Positions 60,653-64,000 of a stretch of DNA of 64,000 bases are shown here, piece by piece. The notes beneath the pieces are model-generated. The model was not told the origin of the DNA and did no database searches. It saw only the letters and a program-made list of their open reading frames with translations. Each line of letters opens with the position of its first letter. The stretch's first letter is position 1. Source of the DNA: CCMP332 sp040218795 (GTDB taxonomy: Bacteria; Bacteroidota; Bacteroidia; Cytophagales; CCMP332). The position numbers and the translations under genes are program-made. The stretch covers positions 294,360-358,359 of the forward strand of contig JAVJQT010000001.1 of the NCBI GenBank assembly GCA_040218795.1, read 5' to 3'.

Positions 60653-61080
60653 AAAACTTAATTTTTTTACTCGTTATAGGATTCGTATTAAGTTCTTGTG
60701 CACTCGAACAGGCCAGTCCCTCAGATTACACTGATGCCTTTTACAGGGAGCAAATGAAAATCAAGGAAAAAATAAACCTGCTTGCAAAAACCAACGACTA
60801 TTCACGACAAAAGGAAATCGTGGAGGAACTCAAAGTACAAAGCACAGAATCCTATCAAAAAATAATGGATGTGGGGGCCTTTAGAGGAGATGACCAACTT
60901 TTTAAAGCGGCGAAAAAACTGTTTGAATTTTACAAGAGAATGGCCCATGAAGGTCTTGATACTGAAGCTGAAAATATTTCAAGGCAGCTTGATCAATGGC
61001 GTCAGGTGCTGGCGGATGAAGAACATGAGTTTTTAAGAGCTCAGGGCAAATTTGCCGAAAATTATGAACTGTTTCTGTGA
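60649..61080 (+). CDS. Small helical lipoprotein, unknown function
   Basis: 143 residues with a lipoprotein signal (FVLSSCALEQ). The mature part is almost entirely helical (YREQMKIKEKINLLAKTNDYSRQKEIVEEL, LFKAAKKLFEFYKRMAHEG, ISRQLDQWRQVLADEEHEF), resembling a small bundle. Family unknown. It overlaps both neighbours by 4 bp (ATGA and GTGA), so all three genes of 59759-61526 are translationally coupled. Confidence 0.75.
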   Translation: MKNLIFLLVIGFVLSSCALEQASPSDYTDAFYREQMKIKEKINLLAKTNDYSRQKEIVEELKVQSTESYQKIMDVGAFRGDDQLFKAAKKLFEFYKRMAHEGLDTEAENISRQLDQWRQVLADEEHEFLRAQGKFAENYELFL

Positions 61081-61526
61081 TAGCACTTATTCAGCGTGTA
61101 CTTGAAGCAGAATGCCGTATTAATTCAAAAGTAGTTTCAAGAATCAATAAGGGTTTATTGGTTTTTATTGGAATTGAGGAGAGAGATAGCGAAGAAGACG
61201 TAAAATGGCTTTCCAATAAAATCGTCAATATGAGAATCTTCTCAGATAAAGAAGGTAAAATGAATCTTTCTTGTCCGGATGTAAATGGAGAATGCCTTTT
61301 AATTTCTCAGTTTACTTTACATGCCAGTACCAAAAAAGGAAACAGGCCTTCTTTTATCAAGGCTGCCAAACCCGATAAAGCAATCCCGCTTTATAAAAAC
61401 ATGATAATTGAATTAAATTCCCTTGGTGTAAATACCCTAAGTGGGGAATTTGGGGCCGATATGAAAATTTCCTTAATCAATGACGGGCCGGTAACAATAA
61501 TCGTAGATTCTCAGAATAAAATCTAA
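61077..61526 (+). CDS. dtd: D-aminoacyl-tRNA deacylase
   Basis: 149 residues with a GTG start that overlaps the previous stop (GTGA); the canonical N-terminus IALIQRVLEAE confirms it. The family's motifs are present: LLISQFTLHASTKKGNRPSF (SQFTL, chirality pocket) and NDGPVTIIVDS (the Gly-Pro motif). It hydrolyses D-amino acids wrongly attached to tRNA. Length is normal (~150). Confidence 0.95.
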   Translation: MIALIQRVLEAECRINSKVVSRINKGLLVFIGIEERDSEEDVKWLSNKIVNMRIFSDKEGKMNLSCPDVNGECLLISQFTLHASTKKGNRPSFIKAAKPDKAIPLYKNMIIELNSLGVNTLSGEFGADMKISLINDGPVTIIVDSQNKI

Positions 61527-61565
61527 AATTCATATATTTCGTAGATATATCAACTATTGATAAAA

Positions 61566-61994
61566 ATGAATCAATATCAGAATTTTTATTCGGAAATCGA
61601 TTTGCTCTTAAAAGCCTATCGCGCTGCTTTAAAAAATGCCTTTGCAAAAGAGGGGATAAAGATTTCAATTGATCAATGGATGGTCTTAAATGCCATAGGT
61701 AAAGATGAGGGAATAAGTCAAAAAGAGATTGCGGATTTTACGGCCAAGGAACCTGCAGCGGTGATGAGAATGCTTGATTCCATGACAGAAAGAGATTTAA
61801 TTGCAAGGATTCCAACAAAAGAAGATCGAAGAAAGTACCAGATTATATTAAGCCGTGAAGGCAGACAAATCTATTCAAAACTCACTAAGGTCGTACAAGA
61901 GGTCAATAAAAAAGGTTTGAAGCAGTTTGACTTTGACCAATTGAATAATTTAAATGCTTATTTCCGTCAAATAAAAGTTGACTTAAAAGATTGA
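61566..61994 (+). CDS. MarR-family transcriptional regulator
   Basis: 142 residues from ATG (MNQYQNFYSE); a TTG at 61557 would add three residues. Winged helix: ISIDQWMVLNAIGKDEGISQKEIADFTAKEPAAVMRMLDSMTERDLIARIPTKEDRRKYQIILSREGRQI (recognition helix and wing). It is 39 bp after dtd. In its own upstream region and before the DHOR gene the half-site TAGAT/ATCTA recurs, suggesting autoregulation and control of the DHOR operon (inference). Confidence 0.92.
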   Translation: MNQYQNFYSEIDLLLKAYRAALKNAFAKEGIKISIDQWMVLNAIGKDEGISQKEIADFTAKEPAAVMRMLDSMTERDLIARIPTKEDRRKYQIILSREGRQIYSKLTKVVQEVNKKGLKQFDFDQLNNLNAYFRQIKVDLKD

Positions 61995-62018
61995 TTCACA
62001 AAATATTGAATTTTTTTT

Positions 62019-62080
62019 AATCTAATATAGATTTGCTAAAAATAATATTTAGATTTGTCTAAATATATTTTATAGTTTTG
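62019..62080 (+). promoter_or_regulatory. Palindrome-rich promoter of the DHOR operon
   Basis: Contains AATCTAATATAGATT (62019-62033) and the 9-bp-arm inverted repeat ATATTTAGA / TCTAAATAT with a TTTG spacer (62045-62066). Next is TAGTTTTG (62073-62080), a TAnnTTTG -7 box whose TTTG at 62054 would be a -33 box at the short distance of 15 bp. A repressor bound to the large repeat would block it. Confidence 0.55.
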
Positions 62081-62097
62081 TGTAAAAATATTTTGAG

Positions 62098-63291
62098 ATG
62101 AATAAAATTATGCATAGTCTGTGTATATTCATTTTTGTTCTGATATTCTCATGCGATGAAATTATACCATCTGGTCCTGCTGAAAATGAAATACTAGATG
62201 GCCCTATTGAAGGCTTGTCTCATTCAGAAAAAAGACAATTTTTGGCTGGGGATATAGCTTTTAATGACGAGGTGTTTTTTGTGGAAAATGGGCTTGGACC
62301 TGGCTTTGTTGCCACTTCCTGTGGAAGCTGTCATGCAGGAGATGGCAAAGGTCATCCTTTTACTACGCTCACTAGATTTGGTCAATCACTGCCAAACACA
62401 TTGCCGGATCTATCTATTGGAGGTCCTCAACTTCAAAACAGAGCTATACCAGGGTTTGAACCAGAAAAGCTGCCAGAAGGTGTTCCCTTCATGAAGTTTA
62501 CTCCACCGGCTGTTACAGGATTGGGATTCCTGGCAGCACTGTCAGATCAACAGATTCTGCAGAATGTCGATTCTCTTGATGAAAATGGTGATGGTATTTC
62601 CGGGAAACCAAATTACATAACACCACCAGACTATTTTGAACAGAAATCAATTCATCAACCTGTCAATGGTAAAATTATTGGGCGTTTTGGGAAGAAAGCT
62701 GCGGCTATTGATTTGCTTCAACAGACCGTAGCTGCCTACAATCAGGATATGGGAATTACTTCCTCTTTTGAGCCTGTTGATCCATACAGCCAGCTTTCTA
62801 CCGATCCTGAAGTTTCTGATCAAACGATTCGTGATGTGGTCTTTTATCTGAGAACATTAAAGGCTCCTATTCCTAGATCGGAAGAAAACACAGTAGTACT
62901 ACGAGGGAAGGCCATATTTACAGAAATTCAGTGCGCCTCATGTCATATCCCTGAATGGACAACCCCAGAGTCTGATATCGAAGCATTATCGAAAAGGACA
63001 TTCTACCCATACACGGATTTGTTATTACATGATATGGGACCAGGGCTGGATGATGGTGCCACCGAAGGATCTGCTGAAACATACGAATGGCGGACTCCAC
63101 CATTATGGGGCTTGGGACTTTCGCCCAATTCGCAAGGTGGGTCTTTCTTCTTAATGCATGATGGACGAGCCGCAAGTATTGAAGAAGCTATCCTGCTTCA
63201 TGGTGGAGAAGCTAACAACAGTAAAATTCAATTTGTCTCTCTTTCTGAAGATGATAAAGAGGCACTCATTAAGTTTCTCAAATCTCTTTAG
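62098..63291 (+). CDS. Di-haem oxidoreductase (DHOR, DUF1111) lipoprotein
   Basis: 397 residues, lipoprotein signal (LIFSCDEI). Two heme motifs: VATSCGSCHAGDGKGHPF and EIQCASCHIPEWTTPE (CxxCH). The DHOR-type segments include LPNTLPDLSIGGPQLQNRAIPGF, FTPPAVTGLGFLAAL, DGISGKPNYITP, KIIGRFGKKAAA and YEWRTPPLWGLGLSP; the C-terminal helix has EEAILLHGGEANNSKIQF. Such proteins occur with imelysins in iron-regulated operons; their enzymatic role is not settled. First gene of an operon with a Rieske protein and an outer-membrane protein. Confidence 0.9.
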   Translation: MNKIMHSLCIFIFVLIFSCDEIIPSGPAENEILDGPIEGLSHSEKRQFLAGDIAFNDEVFFVENGLGPGFVATSCGSCHAGDGKGHPFTTLTRFGQSLPNTLPDLSIGGPQLQNRAIPGFEPEKLPEGVPFMKFTPPAVTGLGFLAALSDQQILQNVDSLDENGDGISGKPNYITPPDYFEQKSIHQPVNGKIIGRFGKKAAAIDLLQQTVAAYNQDMGITSSFEPVDPYSQLSTDPEVSDQTIRDVVFYLRTLKAPIPRSEENTVVLRGKAIFTEIQCASCHIPEWTTPESDIEALSKRTFYPYTDLLLHDMGPGLDDGATEGSAETYEWRTPPLWGLGLSPNSQGGSFFLMHDGRAASIEEAILLHGGEANNSKIQFVSLSEDDKEALIKFLKSL

Positions 63292-63293
63292 AT

Positions 63294-63725
63294 ATGGAAA
63301 GAAGAGAATTTGTCAGAAAATGCGGAATTGGCTACCTCGGTATAGTGGCAACAGGTTTACTCCTTGAAGGATGTGCTGGAACCCGATACATTTCTGGAAA
63401 TATAGAAGGCTCCTATCTGAGTCTGCCTGAAGCAGCATTTTTGAAAGAGGAAAACAACTATTTAAAGTATGTAGTGGTGCAGAATGAGTCATTACAATAT
63501 CCGGTAGCTGTTTTCCGCTTCAATGCCAATGAATACAAAGCATTGCTCATGAAATGCACACATCAAGGCACTGAACTTCAGGTATTTGGAGACCGCCTTC
63601 AGTGTCCTGCTCATGGAAGTGAGTTTAAACAAGATGGGACTGTTCAAAATGGCCCGGCTGATACATCGCTTAGAAGTTTCCCAATTATAAAAGAAAGTAA
63701 AATGCTTAAAATTGATTTATCATGA
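63294..63725 (+). CDS. Rieske [2Fe-2S] lipoprotein
   Basis: 143 residues: an N-terminal ERREFVRKCGIGYL that resembles a twin-arginine signal and a lipobox (LLEGCAG). The Rieske fold (about 50-143) has both cluster motifs, CTHQGTELQ (CxH) and CPAHGSEFKQDG (CxxH), in the 'CTHxG ... CPxHGSxF' form found in small Rieske ferredoxins. Predicted to face the periplasm and pass electrons to or from the DHOR protein (inference). It is 2 bp after the DHOR gene, and its stop overlaps the next gene. Confidence 0.92.
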   Translation: MERREFVRKCGIGYLGIVATGLLLEGCAGTRYISGNIEGSYLSLPEAAFLKEENNYLKYVVVQNESLQYPVAVFRFNANEYKALLMKCTHQGTELQVFGDRLQCPAHGSEFKQDGTVQNGPADTSLRSFPIIKESKMLKIDLS

Positions 63726-64000
63726 GGAAGTTCTATAGTATTTTTATTACAATCATATTACTACATACTATAGACACAAATGCTCAAATCGACAGTGCCT
63801 TACTGAAGCGAACACCGGTTGATACGGCAAAAAACCAGCTTAATATGGATGCGGTTTATAACAGACCTTTTCTACAGGTTGGTAAGTTACCGGTATCAGT
63901 AGGTGGATATATTGAGGCAGATTATGGATACATTGGTGAAGATGGTGTGACAGATGGACATAGCTTCCGAGTCCCGCGAATGACGCTTTTTGTTGCTTCC
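63722..64000 (+). CDS. Outer-membrane protein (porin-like), 3' truncated by window edge
   Basis: The frame opens with ATGA overlap on the Rieske gene stop (63722-63725) and stays open to the window end (93 codons). MRKFYSIFITIILLHTIDTNAQ is a signal peptide. The mature part, after an ~40-residue lead, has GGYIEADYGYIGEDGVTDGHSFRVPRMTLFVAS, the first strands of a beta-barrel resembling phosphate-selective-porin-like or DUF-type proteins. The last visible residues begin the second strand. It is the third gene of the DHOR-Rieske operon. Confidence 0.75.
   Translation, partial: MRKFYSIFITIILLHTIDTNAQIDSALLKRTPVDTAKNQLNMDAVYNRPFLQVGKLPVSVGGYIEADYGYIGEDGVTDGHSFRVPRMTLFVAS

Noticed and set aside
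61557..61565. TTG start of the MarR gene
   Set aside because: An ATG nine bases later gives the usual N-terminus of the family and is preferred.
1..64000. CRISPR arrays, tRNA or rRNA genes, insertion sequences, prophage or defence genes
   Set aside because: None was recognised: no regularly spaced repeats, no tRNA-like T-loop sequences in the gaps and no transposase, integrase or phage motifs among the proteins.

Overview
The window is about 64 kb of AT-rich chromosomal DNA from a member of the Bacteroidota, most likely a pigmented, aerobic, marine-type Cytophagales relative. The placement is an inference from several signs. There is a TonB-dependent receptor and a C-terminal type IX secretion sorting domain. 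Lipoproteins are numerous. Promoters have the Bacteroidota form (TTTG, then TAnnTTTG). The primary sigma factor is short and of the SigA type. Families typical of the phylum are present (DUF5777, DUF6265, DUF2805, CruF/CrtD). No tRNA, rRNA, CRISPR array, prophage or insertion sequence was recognised, and gene density is very high, with many ATGA overlaps and abutting convergent stops.

Layout. 1-4137: end of a TonB-dependent receptor, a LytS/LytTR two-component pair and a secreted protein. 4171-6671: a 2,4-dienoyl-CoA reductase-like SDR and a DHA2 drug-efflux protein. 6784-10718: a PA14-OmpA protein, a HEAT-like protein, two TPM-domain proteins and divergent LemA. 10802-12723: an envelope-stress/metal-type cassette made of a Spy-like protein, an ECF sigma factor, a short membrane anti-sigma candidate and a membrane-anchored Spy/CnrX-like sensor. 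Two of its genes share a nearly identical promoter. 12716-22984: mixed housekeeping genes (dienelactone hydrolase, tricorn-like protease, DEAD-box helicase, thioesterase, VWA lipoprotein, AstE-like deacylase). 23209-30966: eukaryote-type (GT3) glycogen synthase, an eroded alpha/beta hydrolase, the cruF-crtD carotenoid pair, YceI, a GT4 glycosyltransferase and map. 30995-37795: ACMSD-like decarboxylase, small soluble proteins, arsC with an ACR3 arsenite pump, yidD-cysS and a YkuK-like protein.

37927-49148: membrane proteins, an Lrp/AsnC regulator, an M28 peptidase with a sorting tail, a TPR lipoprotein, and a five-gene operon (OB-fold protein, two lipoprotein cytochromes with expanded CX4CH/CX5CH motifs, YceI, DUF5777 barrel). 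MarC, a thioesterase and an NTF2-like protein follow. 49149-49491 holds no gene but contains a possible structured RNA. 49492-57021: tandem PPK2 polyphosphate kinases, small proteins, a response regulator fused to a thioredoxin-reductase-like flavoprotein that lacks its redox cysteines, its partner cNMP-domain histidine kinase, and the primary sigma factor. 57295-61994: lipoproteins, acyl-CoA ligase, dtd and a MarR regulator. 62098-64000: a di-haem DHOR lipoprotein, a Rieske lipoprotein and the start of an outer-membrane protein, behind a promoter rich in palindromes.

The most noteworthy items are the sigma-factor autoregulon with its duplicated promoter, the atypical cytochrome/YceI/DUF5777 operon, the cysteine-less fused reductase with its kinase, the DHOR-Rieske-porin operon, a nested 83-nt inverted repeat in front of glycogen synthase, and two candidate small RNAs. 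All function assignments are from reading the sequence; no database search was run.
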